NCBI GenBank assembly: GCA_964502775.1
Contig: CAZCYE010000006.1
Location: forward strand, 1 to 33,440
Direction of reading: 5' to 3'
DNA: 33,440 bases
Origin: CAZCYE01 sp964502775
Lineage (GTDB): Bacteria > Actinomycetota > Acidimicrobiia > IMCC26256 > PALSA-555
Position 1 is the first letter of the stretch. Each line of letters opens with the position of its first letter. Made by a program: the position numbers and the translations under genes. Below are positions 12,963 to 22,427 of this stretch, in pieces. The notes under the pieces were generated by a model, which saw only the letters and a list, made by a program, of their open reading frames with translations, had not been told where the DNA came from and ran no database searches.

Positions 12963-15900
12963 CTATCCGACCAGGCTCGGGCGATCCCGGCGACGCCGGG
13001 ACACCAGCAACGACAGCACGCCGAGACCCAGCAGCCACGCCGCGGTCCTGAGCGCCATGTCGAGCCCCGAGCCCGTGAGCGGCAGCACCTGGATGCCACC
13101 CACGCAGGTAAGCCCGTTCTCGAAGACCGTCGTCTGGCCGTCCACATCCTCGACCGTCTTGGAGGGATCGCTCTGGTCCTCCCACGGCGTGCCGTCGATC
13201 GAGGTCGAGACGCTGCAGTCGGGATCGTCGGAGCCACCGTTATCAGTCTCGGTGGCGGTGCAATCCGAACCGGTCGGGACCTGCAGCGGCAGGGTGTCGG
13301 ACTCGGCGTCGATCAGGTCGCCGTTCTCGTCGAACGTGAACGTGCCGGTGATGTTGGCGCCCTCCGGCGGCACGCAGGTCACCTCGATCACGAACTCGGT
13401 GTCACCCGGGAATGGGTCGCTACCATCCGCGATCTCCTTGTCAACGCTGAACGTCGTGTCACCCGCGACGCAGGTGAGACCGTTCTCGAACGTGACCGTG
13501 GCACCACCATCGGTGTCGACATCGTCGACGCTCGAGCTCTCAGACGGCTCGCCGGCGTTGACGGTCACCGTCGTGGTCACCGTGCAATCCCCGTTCTCGT
13601 CGGGGTCGCCGTTGTCGGTCTCGTCCAAATNNNNNNNNNNNNNNNNNNNNNNNNNNNNNNNNNNNNNNNNNNNNNNNNNNNNNNNNNNNNNNNNNNNNNN
13701 NNNNNNNNNNNNNNNNNNNNNNNNNNNNNNCCTTGAGAACCGTCAAATCGAACACACACGCCAACGAGTTCTCGAACGTCACCGTCCGGTGATCATCGAG
13801 CTCCACAGCCCGAACGGTGGTGCTCTCGGACGGCTCACCGTCGTCGACCGCGACCGTCGTCGTCACCGTGCAATCCCCGTTCTCGTCGGGGTCGCCGTTG
13901 TCGGTCTCGTCCAAATCACACGTCGTGCCCGAAGGCAGATCCTCCACCACGTTCTCGGTGACCGAAGCACCATTCACGTCGACCGGGTTGCCCTCAGCGT
14001 CGAAGTAGAACGTCACCGAGACGTCCTCCACGCCCGCACCCGCCGGCGGCACGTCACAGGCCACCACGACCACGAACGCGACCCCGCCCACCTCCTCGAA
14101 CCCGGACTCCGAACCCTCAGCGATCTCCTTGAGAACCGTCAAATCGAACACACACGCCAACGAGTTCTCGAACGTCACCGTGGCGGTCTCGAACGGATCC
14201 ACATCATCGGCGGTCGCGCCGCCGTCAGTGACGTTGTTGGTGGTCGTGACCGTGCAGTCGCCGTCCCGGTCCGGATCACCGTTGACGGTCTCGACCACAT
14301 CACAGGTCTCGTGAAGCGGGATGTCCTCGATCACATTCGAACCCGGCGCCGGATCACCGTTCTCGTCGACCGGGTTCCCGTCCGCATCGAAGTAGACCGT
14401 GACCGTCGGATCCGAACCGCAGGTCACTTCGACCTTGAACGCCCACCCATCCTCGTTGTTCTCGAAGGTGCCCCCACTCTCATCACCAATCGTCTTGGTG
14501 ACCGTCAGATCCCGGGTACAGGCGGTGCAGCCCAGGAAGTCGCCGTTCGGGCTGCCGCCCGTGCAGTCCTGAGTCTCCGTGTAGGAGGGAGTGGACGTGC
14601 CCGTGTAGTTGACACCGTCACCGGGTGTGCAACCGGTGAGCGCGATCGTCCCCAGGGACACGCCGGTCGTGGTGAGCGCGCCCGGTGCTGTGCCCGCGAC
14701 CTGGCCGTTGTACGCGCGGGCCGAGATGCTCCCACCAGTAGGGCTGCTGCCACCGCTCCCCCCGCCGTGGGCCTGGACCAAGGCGGTACCGAAGGCGACG
14801 TCGGCGAACGCCAGCACGCTGACCGAACCGCCGTCACCCCCGTCGACCGCGGCGTTGGCCTGGATGGCGTTGCCACTCGTGAGCACCTGGCCCTGGGTGG
14901 ACACGACCGTGATCTGACCGCCGGTGGGCGTGTTGCCGGCGTTGTTGGCGTGCACGGCGAAGCCGGTGCCGCCCGTGATCGACAGGTTGCCGCGCGCGAT
15001 CAGGTCGATCCAGCTGCGCATGCTGGCACCGATCGTGAGGTCGGCCTTGACCTCGCCGGTGATGGTGAGGGTGCCGTGCGCCCAGATCTCGACACAGGCG
15101 GTCGAGTTCGCCGGGTGCCCGTCAATGTCGCTGCAGTGGTTCGCCGGGTTGTTGGGCAGCGCGTGGCCGTGACCGGTGGACTGGACCAGGCCGGTGATCG
15201 TGACGTCGCACCCCTCGAGGTGCACCAGATCGGCGCCCGGGTCTAGACCCTCGCTGCTCACGATGCCCCCGACGGACAGCGCGCAACCGGCTTTCACGGT
15301 GATCGGGCCGCCCCCAGGGGACTGGTTCGCCCCGGTGCCGGTCAGCGTGCTCTTCGACTGCACAAGCCCGTCGATCGTGATGACGCCGTTCGGGGCCTCG
15401 ATGGTGATGTCCCCGCCCGGGCACTTGCCGTTCGCGGTGACCTTCGCGCCACTCGCGATCGTGATGTTGGTGCCAGCGAGGAGCTTGATGTCGCCGCCGC
15501 CGCCGCTCTCACCGTTCGTGCAGGATCCGGCCGTGTGATTCGACTGGATTACGCCCGTGCTACCGACACCGATCGCTCCGCCCGCGTTCACGGTGATGGT
15601 GCCACCCGCGCGCGCGGCGCCGCCCGTCGTCGCGTCCATCAAGCCATCGAGCTGAGCGGCNNNNNNNNNNNNNNNNNNNNNNNNNNNNNNNNNNNNNNNN
15701 NNNNNNNNNNNNNNNNNNNNNNNNNNNNNNNNNNNNNNNNNNNNNNNNNNNNNNNNNNNNCCGCCGTCACAGCCGTTGCCGCCGGTCGCGGCGGCCGAGA
15801 TGTTCGACCCCGCGCTCGCGGTGAACGACGCGCCCGAGAGGTTGATGGCGCCGGCGGCGCCAGAGGTGCAGGTCGCCGCGGACTGGATGGCGGTGATCAA

Positions 15901-17091
15901 GCCCGTCGCGCCGACCGAGAGCGCACCCGAGGCATTGACCGTGATGTCACCGGCCTGAGCGTTCGTAACGGTCGCGTTGGTGCGGACCGTGCCCGAGAGG
16001 CTCGCCGCGCCGCCTGAGGTGATCGAGACGTTGCCACCCCCACCCGCGCATGCCACTCCAAGGGTTGACGAGATGATGGAGGTGGCCTGGGCGGTGAAGG
16101 TGGACGAGGTGCTGAGGGTGATCGCGTTGGGAGACGGGCATGTGCCGGTGGTCTTGTTGGCGGTGATCTGAGCCGTGCCCTCGAGGGTCAACGGCCCGCC
16201 GCTCGCGTTCAGGGTGATCGTGGGCGCGGCATCAGTCGTGACCCCCACGATGCTCGAGCCGATCTCGAGCACGATGCCGTTGGCCGCGTCGGCCGGGGTG
16301 GTGATGCTGTAGGTGACGCCCGCGTTCACGGTGACCGTCACACCCGTCTTCACCCGCAGGCTCAGACCGGGATCGAGCGTCGCGATCATGTTGGCCGCGA
16401 TGGTCTGGTTGGACTGGTACTCGCACGTCGAGCCGTTCTGCACCGCCTGGATGGCGATGCAGTTCGAGTCGTAGAAGGTCATCGACGCGAGGACTACGTC
16501 ATCGAGGCCGAGCACGTCGATGGTGTAGAGCCCGGTGATGCCGTCGAGCTGGTAGTCGTAGGTCAGCGCACCGCCGGCGGACGTGACCACGCTGTCGGAG
16601 CCGGGCGCGAAGCTGCCGTCACCGATGACGACCGAGCCGTCGGGCCGCGTCACGCGCACGACGACGGTGCACTCGGACGCATACCCGCTGCCGGTGACGT
16701 GGACGGTCGACTCGGGTGCGTAGTCGGGCTGGTCGGTCGCGACCGTCTCGGTGCCCTGCGACGCACACAGCGCCACCGGATCACTCAGCGCGGAGAACTC
16801 TTCGGGAGGAGGTGGGGGCGTCTCCGGCGCGGGATCGCCGGACGGTGGATCGCCGGGGAGGGGATCGGCGGGTGACTCGATGGGATCCGACGGCGGGTCA
16901 GACAGCGCCTGCGTCTCAGGAGTGGGCGGCGTCTCGGTCTGGGGATCGGTACTGGTGGCGTCGTCGGCCCCCGCGACCTGGGCCCAGACCACGCTGCCGC
17001 ACGACACGAAGACGGCCAAGACTGCTGGCAGCCACCGCTTGGCCCCGCGGCGCGCGCGGCGCGCCGGCGACGAAACGTGAGCGAAACCCAT
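12963..17091 (-). CDS. Giant secreted LPLTG-anchored surface protein with DUF5979-like repeats
   Basis: About 1,370 residues as assembled, interrupted by two gaps. ATG 17091 has GGGAGGT 8 nt upstream. A signal peptide (1-42, basic then LPAVLAVFVSCGSVVWAQ) is followed by a Pro/Asp-rich linker (45-105). A TDQPDYAPESTVHVTGSGYA-type Ig-like domain comes next. Then about 550 residues of short Gly/Ala/Thr strand repeats (ITVNASGALSVGATGLI and similar) suggest a right-handed beta-helix. Four roughly 110-130-residue DUF5979-like modules (DLTVTK..., ...VTFENSLACVF) end in LPLTGSG, a membrane helix and RRRRDR. It is likely a cell-wall-linked adhesin or stalk. No sortase is in the window. The frame shifts across the gap at 13631-13730 because the N-run has the wrong length, not because the gene is broken. 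Confidence 0.88.
13631..13730. other. Assembly gap (100 N) inside DUF5979-like repeat
   Basis: The 55 bases before the gap (13576-13630) equal 13862-13916, and the 55 after it (13731-13785) equal 14127-14181. By analogy with the neighbouring module, the missing piece corresponds to 13917-14126, i.e. 210 bp or 210 plus whole modules. Confidence 0.9.
15661..15760. other. Assembly gap (100 N) in beta-helix region of the surface gene
   Basis: The reading frame is sensible on both sides at the stated length (GGNGCDG before, AAQLDGLMDATTGG after). The flanks do not share a 55-nt repeat, so the real length is unknown but probably 1 modulo 3. Confidence 0.9.
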
Positions 17092-17280
17092 GACCAGTGA
17101 CCTCCCAATGGTGCAGCGGGGGAGCTGCACATCGTTGGGGACTGGTCGGTCTCACCACTCGCTCGCTCCGACCCCGGTGACCGTTCAATCTTCGGGTCGA
17201 AGGTCAACGCGTCCAATCCGCCCCGTTGCCCTACGTCGACCGGCGCCCTCCCGAGCCACGCTGAGTGGTCGACAGAGCAC

Positions 17281-17309
17281 AGTGTTACCGCTCCGGGCGG
17301 TCGAGTCAA
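17281..17309 (-). promoter_or_regulatory. Probable promoter of the giant surface gene
   Basis: The minus strand has TTGACT (17309-17304), a 17-bp spacer, then AACACT (17286-17281, within GTAACACT). It lies in the 269-bp spacer after rho and would give a 5' leader of about 180 nt. I see no recognisable riboswitch in that leader. Confidence 0.55.
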
Positions 17310-17360
17310 GCCACCGGGCGCACAGCGTGGTCGGGGTCTTCTGGCGGCGCGTCGACAGCG

Positions 17361-19312
17361 CTACCCCGCGAGCGTCGGCGCCTTGGCGATCTCGGCGAGG
17401 AACTCGTCGTTGGTCTTGGTGGTGCGGAGCTTGTCGAGCAAGAGCTCGAGGCCCTTGCCGGAGGCGCCGTCGGCCTCGAGGGCGTTGATCACCCGGCGCA
17501 GCTTCCACACCTGATTGAGCTGGTTGCGGTCGAAGAGGAGCTCCTCGTGGCGGGTGCTCGACTGGGCGACGTCGATGGCCGGGTAGAGGCGGCGCTCGGA
17601 GAGCCGCCGGTCGAGGCGCAGCTCCATGTTGCCCGTGCCCTTGAACTCCTCGAAGATGACCTCGTCCATCCGGCTGCCGGTCTCGATGAGCGCGGTCGCC
17701 ACGATGGTGAGCGACCCACCCTCCTCGATGTTGCGTGCCGCGCCGAAGAACTTCTTGGGCGGGTACAGCGCGGTGGAGTCGACACCGCCCGAGAGGATGC
17801 GGCCCGACGTCGGCGCCGCCAGGTTGTACGCCCGGGCGAGGCGGGTGATGCCATCGAGCACGATCACCACGTCCTGGCCCAGCTCCACGAGCCGCTTGGC
17901 CCGATCGATGGCCAGCTCCGCCACCATGGTGTGCTCCTCGGCCGGCCGGTCGAACGTGCTCGACACCACCTCGCCCCGGAGCACATGGCGACGCATGTCG
18001 GTCACCTCTTCGGGGCGCTCGTCCACGAGGAGCACCATCAAGTGCACCTCGGGGTTGTTGCGCTCGATGGAGTACACGATCTGCTTGAGGATGGTGGTCT
18101 TGCCCGCCTTGGGCGGCGACACGATGAGGCCGCGCTGACCCTTGCCGACGGGTGAGATGAGGTCCACGATGCGGCCGGTCATCTCCAAGGGGTTGTCGTC
18201 CAGCTCGAGGTGCAGCCTCTCGTCGGGGAACAGCGGCGTGAGGTCCTCGAAGCGGGGACGGTCCCGGGCATCGTCGGGCGTCATGGCGTTGATCTCGTCG
18301 ACGCGCAGCAGCGCCGGGTACTTCTCGTTGCTGGCCTGGGGACGCGACGACCCGGCCACGTGGTCGCCCTTGCGCAGCGCGAAGCGCCGCACTTGGGATG
18401 CTGACACGTACACATCGTTGCGGCCGGCCAGGTACCCGGTGGTGCGCAGGAACCCGTAGCCCTCGTCGCGCAGCTCGAGGAGCCCCTGGATCTCGACCGG
18501 CTCCCCCGCCGGCTCATGGCGCTGCTCACCCTCCTGGCCGGGACGGCCGCGGCCGCGGCGGCGCCGGCGGCTACGCGCGTTGTTGCCCTCGCCGTAGGAC
18601 TCGCGCACATCGTCGGCGTCGGCGGTGCCGGTGCCGGTGCCGGTGCCGGCGGGGCGCTCACGGGTGACCACGGACGAGCTGCCCGCGTCACCGCCGCCTT
18701 CGCCTCGGTCACCGCTTTCGGTACCGGTGGCGTCGGAGCCCGACGGTCGGCCCGTTTGGGCGCTCGATGTCGACGTGACCCCGGACGCATCACTCGACCC
18801 CATGCTCGATCCTGGGCTCGACNNNNNNNNNNNNNNNNNNNNNNNNNNNNNNNNNNNNNNNNNNNNNNNNNNNNNNNNNNNNNNNNNNNNNNNNNNNNNN
18901 NNNNNNNNNNNNNNNNNNNNNNTGTCGACGTGACCCCGGACGCATCACTCGACCCCATGCTCGATCCTGGGCTCGACTCGGAGCGCCGCGGGCGGGGCGC
19001 GACCTCGGGATCCTCGTCGCCGCTGGTCGCGGCGAGGGCGTCCTCCTCGGCCGCGAGCGCTTCGATCGACGCGGCGTCGAGCTCGGAGGCGCGCGCCGAG
19101 CGCACCGTTCGGCGCGCGTTGGTCGTGTCGTCGTCGGTGGTCGTCTCGCCGTTGGGAGTGCGACCCGTCGTGCCGGCCTCGAGAATGGCCTCGATGAGCT
19201 CGGCCTTGCGCAGGCGCGTGGATGCCCTCACACCCATGGCGCCGGCGATGGCCTGCAGCTCCTCGCGGTCCTTGCCGTCGAGTGCGGAACGGTCGAGCTC
19301 CTGTGTGCTCAT
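17361..19312 (-). CDS. rho: Transcription termination factor Rho
   Basis: Hexameric RNA helicase that ends transcription. ATG 19312 has AGGAG 5 nt upstream. The Rho_N/SAP-like domain (about 5-48) is followed by a long acidic, Ser/Thr-rich and then Arg/Gly-rich insert (SRRRRRGRGRPG) typical of actinobacterial Rho. The RNA-binding cold-shock-like domain contains GYGFLRTTGYLAGRNDVYVS. The P-loop SPPKAGKTT and the DERPEEVTDMRR and DGITRLARAYN motifs are intact. Corrected length is about 598 residues. The 100-N gap at 18823-18922 lies in the insert; its two flanks are the same 55 bases, so the DNA is most likely continuous and in frame. A long leader precedes the gene. Confidence 0.96.
18823..18922. 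other. False assembly gap (100 N) within rho
   Basis: Bases 18768-18822 and 18923-18977 are identical (55 nt). Two contigs ending in the same k-mer were joined with N instead of overlapped. Removing the N-run and one copy restores an open rho frame. Confidence 0.88.
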
Positions 19313-19541
19313 CAACTCTCCTGATGATCAGTGAGCGGGAAACCCCGTCGCCCGGCCCCGAAGTTCACGCCGAAGTGGCGGGATGCCAATGCGGTCACCG
19401 GCAGGTGCGGGTGGCCCCTCGAGAGCGAACCAGTGGTGCACCGGAGGATTGGCCTTCGATGCGCAGGACGCAGGCGAGTGCGCGAGCCGACCCGGACGAG
19501 AACCGGGTGGTGCCGCACCGAATGGGCGGCGGACGAAGATC

Positions 19542-19570
19542 AGTGTAGCGGCGCCATCACCCCGAGGCAA
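19542..19570 (-). promoter_or_regulatory. Probable rho promoter
   Basis: The minus strand has TTGCCT (19570-19565), a 17-bp spacer, then TACACT (19547-19542). It predicts a 5' leader of about 220 nt before ATG 19312. Rho is autoregulated through its leader in other bacteria. The 286-bp region 19313-19598 otherwise holds only a doubtful 68-codon frame (19312-19518). Confidence 0.62.
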
Positions 19571-19598
19571 GCAACGGCCGGGGCCTGCGGACGTGCCG

Positions 19599-19874
19599 TC
19601 AGCCGAGGCGCACCAGGGCGACCATCAGGCCGTTGGCCGCGACGACGACGCTGAGGGCCGCGATCACGAGCGAGGCGAACCAGCGGGTCTGCGAACGCAG
19701 CTCGCGGTGGATCTCGGCGCGCAACTCGGCGATCTCCGCGCGGAGCTCGTCACGCGTGGCGAGCGAATCCCAACCGCCCCGAGGGCGGTCCATGATGTAC
19801 GTCGCGGCTTCCACGCCGTAGATCTGCTCCAAGTCACGACGCAACTGCGCCAGCACCTGATCCGTTGCGGCCAT
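19599..19874 (-). CDS. Small coiled-coil membrane protein
   Basis: 91 residues from ATG 19874, chosen because GGAGG lies 5 nt upstream; a longer frame starts at 19913. The N-terminal soluble part (QLRRDLEQIYGVEAATYIMD) is followed by a charged coiled coil (RDELRAEIAELRAEIHRELR, 41-60). One C-terminal membrane helix follows (FASLVIAALSVVVAANGLMV). The plan resembles the small CCDC90/DUF1640-like tail-anchored proteins found widely in bacteria. Function unknown. It sits between the ApgM-like gene and rho. Confidence 0.7.
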   Translation of the reverse strand: MAATDQVLAQLRRDLEQIYGVEAATYIMDRPRGGWDSLATRDELRAEIAELRAEIHRELRSQTRWFASLVIAALSVVVAANGLMVALVRLG

Positions 19875-19951
19875 TCTCGCCTCCGTCGGCCCGATGCACA
19901 AGGACGCCTCCACGACTCGCCCGCGACGAGCCGGTGACGGCGACCGGCGTA

Positions 19952-21106
19952 TCAGTCGACGAGGTGCCCCATGAGCTCGTGCGCAACGACCACCGGTCGA
20001 TCAGCGACGCCGGCCTCCGTGTACGCGCCGCCCGGGCCTGCGTGCTCCGAATCGTAGAGGAGGTAGGGAACCGGATCGGAGGTGTGCGTGCGCAGCGCAC
20101 ACGGTGTGGCGTGGTCGGGAAGCAGCAGCACGCGGAACGCCTCGCCGGTGAGCGCGTCCACCACCGGGCCGATGATCTCGGAGTCCCAGCGCTCGAGCGC
20201 GGTGATCTTCTCGTGCACCGCGCCCTGGTGGCCGGCCTCGTCGGTGGCCTCGACGTGCAGCAGGAAGAAGTCGCGATCATGCAGCGACTCGATGCAGGCC
20301 TGCGCTTGGGCGGCGTAGTCGTTGTCGAAGCCGGCCGTGGCGCCGGGCACGTCGAGCACCTCGATGCCGGTCAGCACCCCGAGCCCGCGCACGAGATCCA
20401 CCGCCGAGGTGAGCCGGCCGTCGACGCCGTAGCGCGCCGAGAACGACGGGAGGACCGGCGCGACGCCCTGGCCCCAGAGCCAGATCTGGGTGGCGGGGCA
20501 GCCCACGTCGTGCGCGGCGCGGGCGACCACGCCTCGTGACGCGTCCATGAGGTCGCGCAGCTTCGACGCCGCGGGACCGGTCGGCCAGACCGCGGCCTGG
20601 CCGGTGAGGTCGTGGGGAGGCACGCACGTCGCATCGGCCCAGTCGGCGGGAACGACGCAGAGGTGGCGGTACTCCACCCCGGCGTGGAAGCGGACACCGT
20701 CGCGCCCCCCGCCCAGCGCGGTGTCGAGCGCGGCGACGATCGGATGGCTCTGCGCATCGCTCGGATGACCCGCCGCGAAGTCGACCATGGTGCCCTCGGC
20801 ATCGACGGTCACGAGGTTGCAGCGGTACGCGACCTCGTTGGGCGCGAGCTCCACGCCCATCGCCGCGGCCTCGATCGGTGCCCGCCCGGTGTGGTACTCG
20901 GCGGGGTCGTAGCCGAGGATCGACATGTTGCCCACGTCGCTGCCCGGCGGCAGGCCCGGTGGGATCACCGCGGCGCGCCCCACCTCGCCGGAAGCCGCGA
21001 GCTGCGCGAGCCGCGGCATGCGAGCCACCTCGAGCGGCGTACGCCCGTCGAGACCGGCGATCGGGTCGTCGGCGCACCCGTCGGGCACGAACACCACGTA
21101 CTTCAT
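19952..21106 (-). CDS. ApgM-type phosphoglycerate mutase / proposed homoserine kinase
   Basis: 384-residue member of the alkaline-phosphatase-like superfamily. Metal and nucleophile motifs are present: MKYVVFVPDGCADDP (D9), PPGSDVGNMSILGYDP (53-68), HVEATDEAGHQG and LLPDHATPC. The closest families are cofactor-independent, archaeal-type phosphoglycerate mutase and the related group named 'proposed homoserine kinase' (TIGR02535). It occupies the interval between thrC and rho where mycobacteria carry thrB. No GHMP-type thrB is visible here although hom and thrC are, so homoserine phosphorylation is my preferred guess. A plain glycolytic role cannot be excluded. TACGAT lies 6 nt before the ATG. 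Confidence 0.82.
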   Translation of the reverse strand: MKYVVFVPDGCADDPIAGLDGRTPLEVARMPRLAQLAASGEVGRAAVIPPGLPPGSDVGNMSILGYDPAEYHTGRAPIEAAAMGVELAPNEVAYRCNLVTVDAEGTMVDFAAGHPSDAQSHPIVAALDTALGGGRDGVRFHAGVEYRHLCVVPADWADATCVPPHDLTGQAAVWPTGPAASKLRDLMDASRGVVARAAHDVGCPATQIWLWGQGVAPVLPSFSARYGVDGRLTSAVDLVRGLGVLTGIEVLDVPGATAGFDNDYAAQAQACIESLHDRDFFLLHVEATDEAGHQGAVHEKITALERWDSEIIGPVVDALTGEAFRVLLLPDHATPCALRTHTSDPVPYLLYDSEHAGPGGAYTEAGVADRPVVVAHELMGHLVD

Positions 21107-21112
21107 GCGGCC

Positions 21113-21118
21113 ATCGTA
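21113..21118 (-). promoter_or_regulatory. TACGAT -10-like box 6 nt before the ApgM-like ATG
   Basis: The minus strand reads TACGAT-GGCCGC-ATG (start 21106). It is in the 94-bp divergent spacer, which also holds a worn half copy of the dispersed repeat (21120-21142). Confidence 0.5.
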
Positions 21119-21188
21119 GGGGCCGGGCCGCTCGTTGCTCGACGGCTTCGGTACCTCATGACGACGGTAAGCGCTCGAGCATGCTGAG

Positions 21189-21194
21189 TAGCCT
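21189..21194 (+). promoter_or_regulatory. TAGCCT box 6 nt before an ATC codon at 21201
   Basis: The plus strand reads TAGCCT-GCCGTC-ATC. The spacing is exactly that of the leaderless ATG/GTG starts in this window. The first three bases of the box (TAG, 21189-21191) are also the in-frame stop that blocks any earlier start. Confidence 0.4.
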
Positions 21195-21200
21195 GCCGTC

Positions 21201-22418
21201 ATCCGCCGTTACCTGATCCCCCTGTCGGTCACCGCCGTTGCCGTTGCCGTCGCCGTCACGGTGGTGGTCGTCACTGGCGATGACGCCGGGAATCGCCGGC
21301 GCGGGTTTCCCACGACCACGTCGTCGCCCTCCACGACGACGGCCGCGGGGCCCGACCTCGGCGCCGTGTCGGTGACCCTCACCAAGATCGCCGACATCAC
21401 CTTCGGCACGGCGCTGACCGTGCGCGCCGGGGACCCCGCGCTCTACGTGGCCCGCCAGACCGGCACGATCGTGGCGATTCGCGACGGCGCGGTGGATTCC
21501 ACACCGGTGCTCGACATCTCGGGGCGCATCACCGCGGGAGGCGAGCAGGGCCTTCTCGGAATCGCCTTCTCACCTGACGGCGAGAAGCTCTACGTGCACT
21601 CGAGCGCGCCCAACGGCGACACCCGCCTCGAGGAGTACACGTTCACCGACGGCCGCGCCGATCCCACGTCGGCGCGCACGCTGCTCACCGTGGCCCAGCC
21701 CCAACCCAACCACAACGGAGGACAGATCGCGTTCGGGCCCGACGGGCTGTTGTACCTCGCGCTGGGTGATGGCGGTGGGGCGAACGACGAGGGCTCGGGC
21801 CACGCGCCGGAGGGCAACGGCCAGTCGCTGGCGACGTTACTCGGCAAGATCCTGCGCTTCGACCCGAGTGCGAGCCCCACGGCGGGATACACCGTGCCGG
21901 CCGACAACCCCTTCGTGAACGGTGGAGGCCGTCCCGAGATTCTCGCCTACGGCCTGCGCAACCCGTGGCGGTTCTCGTTCGACTCCGAGACGGGCGACCT
22001 GTGGATCGCGGATGTTGGACAGAACGCGTGGGAGGAGATCAACTGGATCCCGCTCGACGACGCGTTCGGGGCGAACTTCGGATGGCCGCTGCTCGAGGGA
22101 TCCCATGAGCTCCGCGCCGCCGGCGCACCGGGGACCGTGCTCCCGGTCTTCGAGGCGAGCCACGACGACGGCAACTGCTCCGTCACCGGCGGCTACGTGT
22201 ACCGAGGCACGAAGATTTCCGATCTCGTGGGATCGTACGTCTTCGGCGACTACTGCAACTCGACGATCTCGGCGGTGCGCCTCGAGGAGGGGCGCGTCGT
22301 GTTCGGGCGAGCGCTCGGGATCGCGGCCCCTTCCATCTCGTCGTTCGGGCAGGACGCCGAGGGCGAGCTCTACGTGATCTCACAGACCGAAGGCGTGTTC
22401 CGTATCGATGCAGGATGA
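21201..22418 (+). CDS. Glucose/sorbosone dehydrogenase family protein (PQQ-type beta-propeller)
   Basis: About 405 residues, membrane-anchored or exported, likely oxidising aldose sugars with PQQ outside the membrane. Six-bladed propeller motifs are clear: VARQTGTIVAIRDG, GGEQGLLGIAFSPDG, the catalytic-base region QPQPNHNGGQIAFGPDGLLY (His about 171), ALGDGG, AYGLRNPWRFSFD, IADVGQNAWEEIN and SVTGGYVYRG. An N-terminal membrane/signal segment (RRYLIPLSVTAVAVAVAVTV) is encoded in frame from 21201 onward. No ATG, GTG or TTG precedes it; an in-frame TAG lies at 21189. Either ATC 21201 is the start, or GTG 21261, which would cut the signal in half. A Thr/Ser-rich linker follows. It converges with the SDR gene, 9 bp apart. 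Confidence 0.85.
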   Translation: MRRYLIPLSVTAVAVAVAVTVVVVTGDDAGNRRRGFPTTTSSPSTTTAAGPDLGAVSVTLTKIADITFGTALTVRAGDPALYVARQTGTIVAIRDGAVDSTPVLDISGRITAGGEQGLLGIAFSPDGEKLYVHSSAPNGDTRLEEYTFTDGRADPTSARTLLTVAQPQPNHNGGQIAFGPDGLLYLALGDGGGANDEGSGHAPEGNGQSLATLLGKILRFDPSASPTAGYTVPADNPFVNGGGRPEILAYGLRNPWRFSFDSETGDLWIADVGQNAWEEINWIPLDDAFGANFGWPLLEGSHELRAAGAPGTVLPVFEASHDDGNCSVTGGYVYRGTKISDLVGSYVFGDYCNSTISAVRLEEGRVVFGRALGIAAPSISSFGQDAEGELYVISQTEGVFRIDAG

Positions 22419-22427
22419 GGTGGCGAG

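Noticed and set aside
13540..13760. Frameshift/pseudogene in the giant surface protein
   Set aside because: The change of frame coincides exactly with the 100-N gap of arbitrary length bounded by 55-nt repeats; both flanks encode good repeat modules.
17092..17360. Riboswitch (e.g. c-di-AMP) in the leader of the giant surface gene
   Set aside because: The roughly 180-nt leader is long enough, but I could not find conserved aptamer elements; only weak short hairpins such as CTTCG-ACC-CGAAG.
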